NCBI GenBank assembly: GCA_020425885.1
Contig: JAGQRA010000716.1
Coordinates: 1 to 13,256, forward strand
Reading direction: 5' to 3'
DNA: 13,256 bases
DNA from: Planctomycetota bacterium
Lineage (GTDB): Bacteria; Planctomycetota; UBA1135; UBA2386
Shown here: positions 1 to 7,545 of the stretch, piece by piece
Layout of the letters: each line of letters opens with the position of its first letter
Numbering within the stretch: the first letter of the stretch is position 1
Program-made: the position numbers and the translations under genes
Notes under the pieces: model-generated
Databases searched by the model: none
The model's input: the letters and a program-made list of their open reading frames with translations, nothing else
What the model was told of the DNA's origin: nothing

Positions 1-1095
1 ATCCCGGGCCAGGACTTCTACTACTGGCCGGCCGGTACGACGAGCGAGCCGTTCCTCGTCTACGACTACGGTTCCTCCTGCGGCAACCTGGCGATGGTGC
101 CCTGCAATCCGACCGGCGGCACGAGGTTCATCGCCGCCGTCGGCGTGGTCGGCGCGGCGGTGGCCCGCGCCCAGCGCGATCTCGGCTTCGGCTACGGTGC
201 GGGGCCATGGACGTTCGGCACCGACCTCTGCGTCCGTTTCCCCGCGTCGATCGCCAGCGGTCAGGACATCGCGATGCTGTCGCTCGAACCGGCAGCAGGC
301 AGCGAGAGCTTCGTGATGCGCGCGGTCCGCGGCGCCCTCACGACGGGTTACTGGACCGCCGAGTACACCTGGTACGACGCCTCGGGATTGCCGGAGGCCG
401 GTGCCGTTCCGGACCCGGGCTTTCAGAACCTCCTGACCGATCGCTGGTACCGCTGGGAGACCGACGTCGACTTCTCGACGAACCGGATCACTCAGCTCCG
501 CCTCACCGACCTCGTGACGAGCACCACGGTTCGCTACGTACCGCCGCTTCGCTTCCTGAACGGTGGCATCAGGCCGGGAGCCTCGCCGTTCTCGTTCCGA
601 TTCTCGTCGGGCAGCGCGTTGCCCGGCAACCTCGCCGCATTCGACAACCCGTTCCTGCGCCCCGGTCAGGTCTTCCGTCGCCCCGAACCGCAACCCGGGC
701 CCTGCACCGGGCCGTGCTGTCACCCGGCGAACAGCTTCACCGTCGACGGCTGGCCCCAGCTCGGTACGTGGCTCGACCTGACGATCGACGCGCCCGGCAG
801 CGGGTTGTCAGGCGGCTACGCCTTCCTGCTGTTCGCCACGGGCGTCGGGCCGCTGCCATGCGGCCAGCCGCTGCTCCATCCCGGCGGTGTCAACAACCTG
901 CTGATCGATCCCGCGACCACGAACAGCGCCATCGTCGGGCTGTGGTCGCCGAGCCAGCCGGTGACGACGACGCTCGCGTTGCCGGTCGGGCCGCCGGCGT
1001 TCCTCGGCGTGAGGTTCTACATGCAGGGGCTCGTGACCGATCTCGCCTCGATCCTGTTCCTCACCGAAGGTCGCGACATCGTGATCGGCGGATAG
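1..1095 (+). CDS. Secreted protein with shared C-terminal beta domain, 5' truncated
   Basis: The reading frame is open from the first base to the TAG at 1093-1095, so 364 residues are visible and the start lies off the window. The ATG at 94 is internal: the codons before it have the same composition and no stop. I do not recognise a named family. The first ~230 visible residues are rich in aromatic and beta-forming stretches (for example WTFGTDLCVRF and WYRWETDVDFS), which would fit a concanavalin/LamG-like jelly roll; that is a guess from pattern only. A Pro/Cys hinge (GPCTGPCCHP) near residue 235 leads into a last ~128 residues that resemble the C-termini of three other secreted proteins in the window (LG near the start, ILFLTEGRDIVIGG at the end). 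An extracellular location is inferred from this. The ECF sigma factor gene starts 3 nt after the stop, suggesting co-transcription. Confidence 0.82.
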   Translation: MPGQDFYYWPAGTTSEPFLVYDYGSSCGNLAMVPCNPTGGTRFIAAVGVVGAAVARAQRDLGFGYGAGPWTFGTDLCVRFPASIASGQDIAMLSLEPAAGSESFVMRAVRGALTTGYWTAEYTWYDASGLPEAGAVPDPGFQNLLTDRWYRWETDVDFSTNRITQLRLTDLVTSTTVRYVPPLRFLNGGIRPGASPFSFRFSSGSALPGNLAAFDNPFLRPGQVFRRPEPQPGPCTGPCCHPANSFTVDGWPQLGTWLDLTIDAPGSGLSGGYAFLLFATGVGPLPCGQPLLHPGGVNNLLIDPATTNSAIVGLWSPSQPVTTTLALPVGPPAFLGVRFYMQGLVTDLASILFLTEGRDIVIGG

Positions 1096-1098
1096 CGG

Positions 1099-1701
1099 AT
1101 GGAAGCCGATCCGCCGAGCGACGACGAGGGCGCGATGATCGCCCGGGCCCAGGCCGGTGAGCGCAGCGCCCAGGACGAACTGTTCCGTCGTCACCTGCCG
1201 GGTGTGCTGGCCTGGGTGCGGTTGAAGCGCCGCCCGCTGGTGGCCCAGCGCGAGTCGTCGATGGACATCGTGCAGACGGTCTTCCGGCTCGCGCTCTTGG
1301 ACCTCGGCCGGTTCGAGTACCGCGGCACCAACAGCTTCCGCAACTGGCTGCTCGAGTACACCAAGAACCGGCTGCGCGACCGCGCGCGCTACCATGGCGC
1401 GGTGCGACGGGGACCCGATCGCGAGGTCGACGCGGCGTTGTCGCAGTTCCATGCGGCGATCGCGACGCCCTCGCAGGCGGTGGCGTCGAAGAAGGGGATC
1501 GAGGCGTTCGAGCGCGCGTTCGAGAGGTTGTCCGAGGCCGATCGCGAGATCATCCTGCTGGCGCGGGTCGAGGACCTCGGCCACGCCGCGATCGCGGCGC
1601 GCCGCGGCATCTCGGAGGCGGCCAGCAAGAAGGCGCTCAGCCGCGCCGTGGCTCGACTCGCCGCTTTTTCTCGCCGCGGGCTGACGGCGGCGCCGGGTTG
1701 A
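1099..1701 (+). CDS. ECF-type RNA polymerase sigma factor
   Basis: A 200-residue sigma-70 family protein of the extracytoplasmic-function class, which directs core RNA polymerase to a small promoter set. The sigma-2 region spans about residues 24-100 and contains the region 2.2-like SSMDIVQTVF and the DLGRFEYRGTNSFRNWL segment typical of planctomycete ECF factors. The sigma-4 helix-turn-helix is about residues 130-190 (LSEADREIILLARVEDL, then ISEAASKKALSRAVARL). Length is normal and there is no C-terminal extension. The ATG at 1099 lies 3 nt after the preceding stop with only a weak GGCGGA upstream. An in-frame ATG at 1135 has GAGGG at 1126-1130 and would give 188 residues, so the start is uncertain by 12 codons. 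No recognisable anti-sigma gene is adjacent; the lipoprotein and secreted-protein neighbours hint at envelope-related control. Confidence 0.93.
   Translation: MEADPPSDDEGAMIARAQAGERSAQDELFRRHLPGVLAWVRLKRRPLVAQRESSMDIVQTVFRLALLDLGRFEYRGTNSFRNWLLEYTKNRLRDRARYHGAVRRGPDREVDAALSQFHAAIATPSQAVASKKGIEAFERAFERLSEADREIILLARVEDLGHAAIAARRGISEAASKKALSRAVARLAAFSRRGLTAAPG
1126..1130 (+). promoter_or_regulatory. Possible ribosome binding site for an alternative ECF start
   Basis: GAGGG lies 4 nt before the in-frame ATG at 1135. It is a better Shine-Dalgarno match than anything before the ATG at 1099, so it could mark the true or a second start of the sigma factor. The extra 12 residues of the longer form are acidic and not clearly part of the sigma-2 fold. 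Confidence 0.35.
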
Positions 1702-1725
1702 AGTTGCCCGGCTTCGCCACTTCAA
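1698..1725 (+). terminator. Stem-loop overlapping the sigma factor stop codon
   Basis: TTGAAGT (1698-1704) and ACTTCAA (1719-1725) are perfect 7-bp inverted arms. The left arm includes the TGA stop of the sigma gene. Inside the loop, GGC-TTC-GCC (1710-1718) can form a second short stem stacked under the first. There is no T-run, so it may be an attenuator, an mRNA processing or stability element, or a weak terminator in the 36-nt gap before the lipoprotein gene. Confidence 0.4.
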
Positions 1726-1737
1726 TCGGCGGCCCCG

Positions 1738-2385
1738 ATGAACCGAACTTCGCCGAAGCCCTTCTCGACCTCTGACCTCGCGGCGCCGACGTTGCTGCGG
1801 CGATGCCTGCGCGGCCTCTGGCTGGTGGCGACCGCATGCGTGCTGCTCCTGCTGCCGTCCTGCGTCACCGGATCGGCCCGCGAATTCGACATGCGCCGCG
1901 ATCTGTCCGGGCTCGACCTCGCCTACATGCAGGCCCGGGCCGAGAAGACCGCGACCGAGAACGAGAAGGTGCTCGAGGCGCGCGCCGGTGGCTTCCCGTT
2001 CTTCTTCCTCCCGGTCGGTGGCCTGTCGCTGCAGACCAATCAGGCGCTGTATCGCGGCGAGATCGCGCCGCGGCAGGATGGCGATGGCGATGCGCCGCAG
2101 AGCGAGGTCAGCGGCTACCGTCGCCTCGAACTCCACGCCACGGCGCTCGGACTGCTGTCGGCGAGCATGAACACCGCCGAATGGAACACCGACGGCGACC
2201 TGCGGTCGTGGAAACACAGCCACAGCCTCGGCTGGGGCTGGGTCTACGGCGACTCGACATGGGGCGAAGGCGACGTCGAGACCGGGCGCAGCAGCCAGAT
2301 CCTGCGCGGCCTGTTCGGCTACAGCGAGGATCGCGGGCACGGTTACCTGAAGCTGCTCTGGATCCCGATTCCGATCAAGGGCTGA
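1738..2385 (+). CDS. Putative lipoprotein of unknown function
   Basis: 215 residues with an unusually long N-region (about 26 residues with several Arg), a hydrophobic core WLVATACVLLLL and a lipobox L39-P40-S41-C42, so the mature protein should begin at Cys42 and be lipid-anchored in a membrane. After the lipobox, residues ~50-80 are charged and probably helical (LDLAYMQARAEKTATENEKV). The rest is aromatic-rich: GGFPFFFLPVGGLSLQ, a Trp-rich stretch around SWKHSHSLGWGWVYGD, and the terminal LLWIPIPIKG. I cannot name a family. The ATG at 1738 is chosen because it is the only in-frame Met before the hydrophobic core; no strong Shine-Dalgarno is visible. It lies 36 nt after the sigma gene and its stop overlaps the next gene's start by one base, so the two are probably translationally coupled. 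Confidence 0.83.
   Translation: MNRTSPKPFSTSDLAAPTLLRRCLRGLWLVATACVLLLLPSCVTGSAREFDMRRDLSGLDLAYMQARAEKTATENEKVLEARAGGFPFFFLPVGGLSLQTNQALYRGEIAPRQDGDGDAPQSEVSGYRRLELHATALGLLSASMNTAEWNTDGDLRSWKHSHSLGWGWVYGDSTWGEGDVETGRSSQILRGLFGYSEDRGHGYLKLLWIPIPIKG
2377..2381 (+). promoter_or_regulatory. Ribosome binding site of the VOC gene
   Basis: AAGGG ends 3 nt before the ATG at 2385 and lies inside the last codons of the lipoprotein gene. With the TGATG overlap at 2383-2387 it fixes this start and points to coupled translation. Confidence 0.5.
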
Positions 2386-2810
2386 TGCCCGATCACGGTC
2401 TGACCCACGTCGCCCTGGGCGTGACCGACCTCGATGCGGCCGTCGCCTTCTACGCGCGCTACGCCATGATGGAGGTCGTGCATCGCCGCCCCGGCGTCGT
2501 CTGGCTCAGCGACCGCACGCGGCCGTTCGCGGTAGTGCTGGCCGAACAGGAACGCGTGGACTCGCCGCTGCGGCCGTTCGCCCATCTCGGGACCGGATGC
2601 GAGAGCCGGGCCGAGGTCGACCGCCGCTGCGAGATGGCGCGCCGCGAAGGCTGTCTGCTGCAGGGGCCCACCGACTCGGGGCCGCCGGTCGGCTACTGGG
2701 CCTTCCTCGGCGATCCCGACGGCAACACGTTGGAGGTGTCCTTCGGCCAGGAGGTCGGGCTCTCGATCGGTGACGGCGCGGTGCCGGCGGGCGATCCCGA
2801 CCGGGAATGA
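2385..2810 (+). CDS. VOC superfamily (glyoxalase/bleomycin-resistance-like) protein
   Basis: 141 residues, the normal size for a single VOC protein made of two beta-alpha-beta-beta-beta modules. The first module opens with LTHVALGVTDLDAAVAFYAR; the second closes with WAFLGDPDGNTLEVSF, a hallmark of the fold. Candidate metal ligands His8, His67 (in FAHLG) and Glu117 (in TLEVSF) stand at the positions expected for metal-dependent members, so an enzyme such as a lyase, isomerase or dioxygenase is plausible. The substrate cannot be read from the sequence. No signal peptide is present, so it should be cytoplasmic. The start at 2385 overlaps the lipoprotein stop; a longer frame opening upstream is Arg-rich noise antiphase to the lipoprotein gene. 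The last ~20 residues after the Glu ligand form an acidic Gly/Pro tail. Confidence 0.9.
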   Translation: MPDHGLTHVALGVTDLDAAVAFYARYAMMEVVHRRPGVVWLSDRTRPFAVVLAEQERVDSPLRPFAHLGTGCESRAEVDRRCEMARREGCLLQGPTDSGPPVGYWAFLGDPDGNTLEVSFGQEVGLSIGDGAVPAGDPDRE

Positions 2811-2876
2811 GTCACGCGCCCGACCGCGGACAGGTCACTTCACGAATTCGTGTCAGCGCCGGGCACCTCGAGACAC

Positions 2877-2881
2877 GGGAG
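2877..2881 (+). promoter_or_regulatory. Ribosome binding site deciding the start of the ELW-repeat gene
   Basis: GGGAG sits 4 nt before the ATG at 2886, directly ahead of the signal peptide MRTFPTAVVAS. This favours 2886 over the in-frame GTG at 2850, which would add a polar N-terminus before the signal sequence. Confidence 0.55.
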
Positions 2882-2885
2882 TGCC

Positions 2886-4631
2886 ATGCGTACCTTCCCG
2901 ACAGCCGTGGTGGCATCCCTCCTCTTCATCGGTGCGGCGACCGGTCAATGCGGAGTCGTCGCCGACATCACGCCCGGCAACGCCCCGAACAACAACATCG
3001 GCGCGATCGTCGCCGCCTTCGACGAGCAGCTGTACTTCTCGTACTACTCGGCGGTCAGCGGCGACGAGCTGTGGAGGTGGGATCCCACGAACGGCGCCCA
3101 GATCGTCGTCGATTACGCCCCTGGAACCGCCAACCACAACCCCGAGGTGCTGACGCCGTGCTGTACGAGCGCCGGGCCGCGGCTGTTCTACAGCGGCTTC
3201 GAGATCGGCCACGGCCACGAGCTGTTCATCACCGACGGCACCGCCGCGGGGACGCATCGTGTCAAGGAGATCGTCGCCGGCTCGGGCAGCTCGCTGCCAG
3301 CCCGGATGAAGGCCGTCGGCCAGCGTGTCTTCTTCGCCGCCAGCGACGGCACCCACGGCAGCGAGCTGTTCGTCTCCGATGGCACGGCCAGCGGCACCTA
3401 CATGACGCTCGACATCCGTCCCGGGAACTGGGGTTCGAACCCGGACGAGCTGCACGCGCTCGGCGACCGCGTGCTGTTCGCGGCCGATGACGGCAGCAGC
3501 GGCAAGGAGCTGTGGATCAGCGACGGCACCGCCGCCGGCACCCACATGGTCGTCGAGATCAACCCCGGCAGCACCGGCTCCGATCCGGTGCAGTTCGTGT
3601 CGATGGGCGGCCTCGTCTACTTCGTCGCCACCGGCCCGAACTTCGGCCGCGAGGTCTGGCGCACCGACGGCACCGCCGCCGGCACGGCGCCGATCGGCAA
3701 CTTCCTCGGCCCGAACTCGTTCGGCCCCTTCGAACTCGCCGCCTGCGGCGATCGCCTCTACTGGCGCGAGTGGCAGACCAGCGGCGGCGGCGACGTCTAC
3801 GTCACCGACGGCACCGTCGCCGGCACCACCAACCTCGGCGCCTACGGCGCGCGGATGACAGCGGCCAACGGCATGGTGTTCTTCGCCGGCTACGACTTCA
3901 GCAGCGGCCAGGAGCTCTGGGTCACCGACGGCACGATCGCCGGCACGCACATGGTCGCCGACATCGTGCCCGGCGGCGGCGGCTCGTCGCCGTCGCAGCT
4001 GACACCGTGCGGCGCCGGCGTCTGCTTCACAGCCAACATCTCGGGCCACACCGAGATCTGGTTCTCGGACGGCACCGCCGCCGGCACGACGCTGGTCTGT
4101 GACCTCGACCCCGGCGGCAGCGCCAACCCCGAGTACATCACCGTCTGCCACGGCCGCGTCTTCATGAACGCGACGAGCGCGGCCTACGGCCGTGAGCTGC
4201 ACGCCATCGACATGCCGGGTGGGACGGTCGTCCCGATCGGTGCCGGCAGCCTGCCCGATCGGCCGACGCTGGCCACGGTCGGCTGCACGGCGCCGGTGCT
4301 TGGCACCACGGTCACGCTGCAGAGCAACGGACCGGCGGGGCATGCCGGCGTACTGCTCGCCGGTGGTGGCGGGCTGCCGACACCGGTGCCGACGCTGCCG
4401 GGCCTCGTCGATGGCGCCACCGACTACGTCGGCCTGCAGGCCGGTACCGCGATCGCTGTGGCATCTTCGCCGACATCGATGCTGTCGGTGCCGTTCGCGC
4501 TGCCCAACATCGCGGCGTTCGAGGGCGTCGTGTTCACGTTCCAATCGGTGTGGTGGAGCCCGACCGCACAGCCGGCGCTGCAGACGTCGAACGGGCTGCG
4601 ACTCGTGCTCGGGACCGCGGCGCCGCACTGA
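2886..4631 (+). CDS. Secreted ELWxxDGT-repeat protein (probable beta-propeller)
   Basis: 581 residues. A signal peptide (MRTFPTAVVASLLFIGAATG) is followed by nine units of the ELWxxDGTxAGT repeat, a known repeat of secreted myxobacterial and planctomycete proteins. Units begin at bases 3066, 3219, 3363, 3507, 3651, 3792, 3912, 4053 and 4194. Seven carry a clear DGTxxGT; the first (DELWRWDPTNGA) and last (RELHAIDMPGGT) are degenerate. Typical unit features are ELWVTDGT, AGT, a V.DI.PG turn, an SxPxxL segment and a VFFAA strand, consistent with propeller blades. The last ~130 residues form a separate beta-rich domain resembling the C-termini of the kelch and sulfatase proteins. A structural or ligand-binding role outside the cytoplasm is inferred; no catalytic site is seen. 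It starts 75 nt after the VOC gene and ends 30 nt from the convergent sigma fusion gene. Confidence 0.94.
   Translation: MRTFPTAVVASLLFIGAATGQCGVVADITPGNAPNNNIGAIVAAFDEQLYFSYYSAVSGDELWRWDPTNGAQIVVDYAPGTANHNPEVLTPCCTSAGPRLFYSGFEIGHGHELFITDGTAAGTHRVKEIVAGSGSSLPARMKAVGQRVFFAASDGTHGSELFVSDGTASGTYMTLDIRPGNWGSNPDELHALGDRVLFAADDGSSGKELWISDGTAAGTHMVVEINPGSTGSDPVQFVSMGGLVYFVATGPNFGREVWRTDGTAAGTAPIGNFLGPNSFGPFELAACGDRLYWREWQTSGGGDVYVTDGTVAGTTNLGAYGARMTAANGMVFFAGYDFSSGQELWVTDGTIAGTHMVADIVPGGGGSSPSQLTPCGAGVCFTANISGHTEIWFSDGTAAGTTLVCDLDPGGSANPEYITVCHGRVFMNATSAAYGRELHAIDMPGGTVVPIGAGSLPDRPTLATVGCTAPVLGTTVTLQSNGPAGHAGVLLAGGGGLPTPVPTLPGLVDGATDYVGLQAGTAIAVASSPTSMLSVPFALPNIAAFEGVVFTFQSVWWSPTAQPALQTSNGLRLVLGTAAPH
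3066..4229 (+). repeat. ELWxxDGT tandem repeat array, period 141-144 bp
   Basis: The Glu codons of successive ELW motifs are 153, 144, 144, 144, 141, 120, 141 and 141 bases apart. The DNA is also repeated: the 20-mer GACGGCACCGCCGCCGGCAC occurs identically at 3522, 3666 and 4068, with near copies at the other units. This indicates growth by tandem duplication with purifying selection on the motif; the 120-base unit is one blade shortened by about 8 residues. Confidence 0.9.
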
Positions 4632-4661
4632 GTCGGGCGACACGCGGCAGCCGGCTGTGGC

Positions 4662-7490
4662 TCACTCGGGTCTGAACACGATCGGCAGCGCCCGGTGCGG
4701 CGGGCGCTCCGGATCGATGACGATCGTGCGTTCGGCGACGAGCCCCGAATCGCTGATCGCTCTCAGTTCGAATTCGCCGGCGGGCAGCGTCACGTAGACC
4801 CTGCCCTGGCCATCGATGCCTGGTCCTTGCCTCTTCGACGTCAGCAACCAGCCGTTGGCGTCACGGATCTCGATCAAGATCGCCTCGGTCCGGTTGGCCT
4901 GGCCAGGGAAAACCGGCACCAGTTGGCGATGGAACTGTCGCTCCGAGGCGGCTTCGGCCACGGGCCGCAGCAGACCGACGTCGAGGCTCGCGTTCGATGC
5001 GACCTCGATCGGGCCGAACATGCGCCGGCCCGCCGCATGGATCCGCAGCAGGTAGCTGCTCGGCCTGATCGGCCCTGTGTCGAAACTGCCGTCGGACCCG
5101 AACGGACCCAGTTCCTGCTCCCAGGTCCGGCGACCGACCGAGCCGAGCAGGGTCACGCGACCCTCCGGCGGCAGACCGGACGGCATCAGGATGCGACCGC
5201 GCAACCGCGCCGTCGGTTCCGCCACAGGTGGCACCAGGATCTCGAGGTCGTCGGCGCCCGGCAACACACCGGCCACGACCGCGAGCGGCGAGCCGACCAG
5301 CACGCCATCGCTGCCCGTGGGATCGCGGTCGAAGACCTGCAACGAGCACGGCAGCGCAGCCTCGCGTTCGGACAGCGGCACCGTGAACCGCCCCTCGTGA
5401 TCGAGTCGGAGGACCGTCACGCTCCAGCGCGAGAGATGCGCGATCCAGCCATCGGCGAGCGGTTGGCGCCGGGCGTCGAGGACCCGACCGGACAGACTCA
5501 GGTTCTGCGGCGACAACACCGCGTCCCAGGTCTCGCGACTGCCCGGAAGACACGGCACCTCGCAGCAGGCGAAGGCGCCACTGAATTCGACGGCCTCGAC
5601 CATCGGCCGCCCAGGCGTGACCCCGGAAAGGCGGTAGCGGCCGTCGCCATCCGTGACCGTGGTGCAGTGGCCCAGCCCGCCACGCCGGCCGATGCGAACG
5701 ACGGCCCCGACGACGGCTGCGCCGGCGAGGTCGCGCACCCGACCCTCGATGACGGCCATCGCCGGCAGGCAGAGAACGGCGTCCAGATGCCCCGACGCCG
5801 GCAGATCGACGATCTGCCGGCAGACACCGTGGCCGTTCCCTCCGGCCGTCAGCACCGCCTCGCCGGGCACCAGCGAAACGAAGCGGAAGCGGCCCTCGCC
5901 ATCCGACCGCGTTCGTTGCGGGCGTGCCAGCACCTGTGGCCACATCGCCTCGGTCACCACCAGACAGTCGAACGCATGACCGACCTCGACGAGCGCGCCG
6001 GCGACCGCGTCGCCGTGGTCATCGACGAGGCGACCCTCGAGGATCGCGCCTGGTTCTGAGAACCGCAGCTCGATGTCGAGGTTCGGCGCTGCCAGCCGCG
6101 GTGTCAGCGTGAAGCCGACGGGGGCATAGCCCTCGCGCAGCGCACCGATCGTGGTGAACGGCGCCACCGCGACCGCGAACCGTCCCTGCGCGTCACTGTG
6201 GGCGAAGACGTCGCTGTGCGGCGTCATGTGCTCGCGACATTGCCAGACCGGGGCGTGCGGCAGCGGCCGGCCGTCGCTGTCGATCACCCTGCCCGTGAGC
6301 AGCGTCGACTTCGGGTCGACCATCAGATCGAGCGTCGTCACCTCACCGGCCTTGACCCGGACGATCTCGGCAGCGTCGAGCGCGCGGCAGATCCAACCGC
6401 CGGGCTGCAGCCCGGAGAACACGAAGGCGCCGTCGTCGGCCGTCATCGCGTGTCGCAGTTCCGCCGGCGCCGCCTGCCGCCCGGAGACCATCTCCCGCCA
6501 ATGCCCGCGCAGTCCCGTCACTTCGTGCACGAACGCGCGCGCCGGCCCGCCGACCGGCTCGATCTCGATCAGGGCGTGCGGCAACCCGAAGCCGTCACCG
6601 CGGACCGCAATCTTCAGCGAACCGGTGGTCTCGACCTCCAGCCGTTCCGGAGCCGAGGTCGGCGACGTGGCCGGCAGCGACACCGCCGCGGCTGTTTCCG
6701 CGATCACGCCGGCGACCTCGCTGCGTTCCTGCGGCGACGGCGCCACCCGAATGTCGGGCACCTGCGGCCAGACGGACCATGTCAGCAACGCCACCGCGGC
6801 ACAGCCGGCCAGCCCTGCCGACCACCGTCGGAGCAGCCGCAACCGATTCCCGGTTCGCACGCGATCGTGGATCCTGGCCGCGTGCTGCAGCAGCGCTTCG
6901 CGGGCGGCGCCGGCGCGCGGCGAGGCGGTCAGCGAGCTCGCCAGCAAGGCCGCGATCGTGACCGGCAGCACCTTGCGCAGCATCTCCAGCCCCCGGGTCA
7001 ACTGCGCCCGCACGGTGCTGGGCTGTCGGTTGAGCGTGACCGCGATGTCGGCCGGGTTCATGCCGCTGCGCAGCCGCAGCAGCACTACCGTCCGGTACGG
7101 TTCCGCCAGGTGCGCGATAGCGTGATCGATCTGGGTCAGCACTTCGTTGGCGTGCAGCGTCGCTTCTGGATCGTCGACGTTGGGCAGCCGCAGGCGGTCG
7201 ACATCGGGGGCGCGCCGTTCGCTGCCCATCACCCGCCGCAGGCGATTGCCGAGGATGCCGAGCAACCACGGCATCACCGGTCGCGTCTCGTCCCATTGCT
7301 CGGGATGTTGCAGGGCGAACAGGAAGGTCTCCTGCACGGCGTCTTCGGCAGCGGCAGGAGTCCGGCTGAGGTGCAGCGCGATCGCGAGCAGGCGGGCGAA
7401 GGTGCCGTCGTAGACGACCGCCAACGCCGCCGGGTCGCGGCTGCAGCGGTAGGCGAGGAACGCGGCATCGATGGCTGCTGGGGACTCCAT
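4662..7490 (-). CDS. ECF sigma factor fused to membrane segment and CRL domains
   Basis: 942 residues. Sigma-2 spans about 20-90 (RTPAAAEDAVQETFLFALQH, then MPWLLGILGNRLRRV); sigma-4 spans about 119-172 (AEPYRTVVLLRLRSGMNPAD, then QPSTVRAQLTRGLEMLRKVL). One hydrophobic segment (about 224-241, SAGLAGCAAVALLTWSVW) and a Ser/Pro/Ala linker follow. Then come about seven carboxypeptidase-regulatory-like sandwiches starting near 291, 397, 482, 579, 665, 761 and 868, several with a GRVxDxxGxPL motif and DGxGRFRF strand. Topology would put the sigma part inside and the sandwiches outside, so it may sense an envelope signal and free or gate its own sigma domain (inference). Start at 7490 (ATG, MESPAAIDAAFLAYR) is chosen because it directly precedes the sigma-2 fold; the frame stays open to 7691, but those 67 residues are Arg/Pro-rich and unlike a sigma factor. 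No Shine-Dalgarno is evident. Confidence 0.9.
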   Translation of the reverse strand: MESPAAIDAAFLAYRCSRDPAALAVVYDGTFARLLAIALHLSRTPAAAEDAVQETFLFALQHPEQWDETRPVMPWLLGILGNRLRRVMGSERRAPDVDRLRLPNVDDPEATLHANEVLTQIDHAIAHLAEPYRTVVLLRLRSGMNPADIAVTLNRQPSTVRAQLTRGLEMLRKVLPVTIAALLASSLTASPRAGAAREALLQHAARIHDRVRTGNRLRLLRRWSAGLAGCAAVALLTWSVWPQVPDIRVAPSPQERSEVAGVIAETAAAVSLPATSPTSAPERLEVETTGSLKIAVRGDGFGLPHALIEIEPVGGPARAFVHEVTGLRGHWREMVSGRQAAPAELRHAMTADDGAFVFSGLQPGGWICRALDAAEIVRVKAGEVTTLDLMVDPKSTLLTGRVIDSDGRPLPHAPVWQCREHMTPHSDVFAHSDAQGRFAVAVAPFTTIGALREGYAPVGFTLTPRLAAPNLDIELRFSEPGAILEGRLVDDHGDAVAGALVEVGHAFDCLVVTEAMWPQVLARPQRTRSDGEGRFRFVSLVPGEAVLTAGGNGHGVCRQIVDLPASGHLDAVLCLPAMAVIEGRVRDLAGAAVVGAVVRIGRRGGLGHCTTVTDGDGRYRLSGVTPGRPMVEAVEFSGAFACCEVPCLPGSRETWDAVLSPQNLSLSGRVLDARRQPLADGWIAHLSRWSVTVLRLDHEGRFTVPLSEREAALPCSLQVFDRDPTGSDGVLVGSPLAVVAGVLPGADDLEILVPPVAEPTARLRGRILMPSGLPPEGRVTLLGSVGRRTWEQELGPFGSDGSFDTGPIRPSSYLLRIHAAGRRMFGPIEVASNASLDVGLLRPVAEAASERQFHRQLVPVFPGQANRTEAILIEIRDANGWLLTSKRQGPGIDGQGRVYVTLPAGEFELRAISDSGLVAERTIVIDPERPPHRALPIVFRPE

Positions 7491-7545
7491 GCGGGGGGGC
7501 GGCGAACAGGAACGGACTTGCGAATGCCCCGGACGACCGTGGTCC

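Noticed and set aside
808..2340. 510-codon open frame on the - strand across the sigma and lipoprotein genes
   Set aside because: It spans parts of three recognisable + strand genes, is Arg-rich and low in complexity, and has no recognisable motif.
2850..2885. GTG at 2850 as start of the ELW-repeat gene
   Set aside because: It would place 12 polar residues ahead of a normal signal peptide, while GGGAG is well placed for the ATG at 2886.
3522..4087. Identical 20-mers that could suggest a CRISPR-like array
   Set aside because: Spacing is 144 and 402 bases, the copies are in frame and encode DGTAAGT, so they are protein repeat units.
2853..4643. 596-codon open frame on the - strand opposite the ELW-repeat gene
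   Set aside because: It mirrors the + strand gene in a GC-rich setting; its translation is Arg/Ala/Val-rich and repeats only because the sense strand repeats. No signal peptide or domain is seen.
4648..4657. Palindrome CAGCCGGCTG between convergent genes as a terminator
   Set aside because: It has no loop and no T-run; the 30-bp gap is too short to judge and such 10-mers are common in GC-rich DNA.
4695..6059. 454-codon open frame on the + strand inside the sigma-CRL gene
   Set aside because: Antisense to a well-supported CRL protein, with composition typical of a GC-rich shadow frame.
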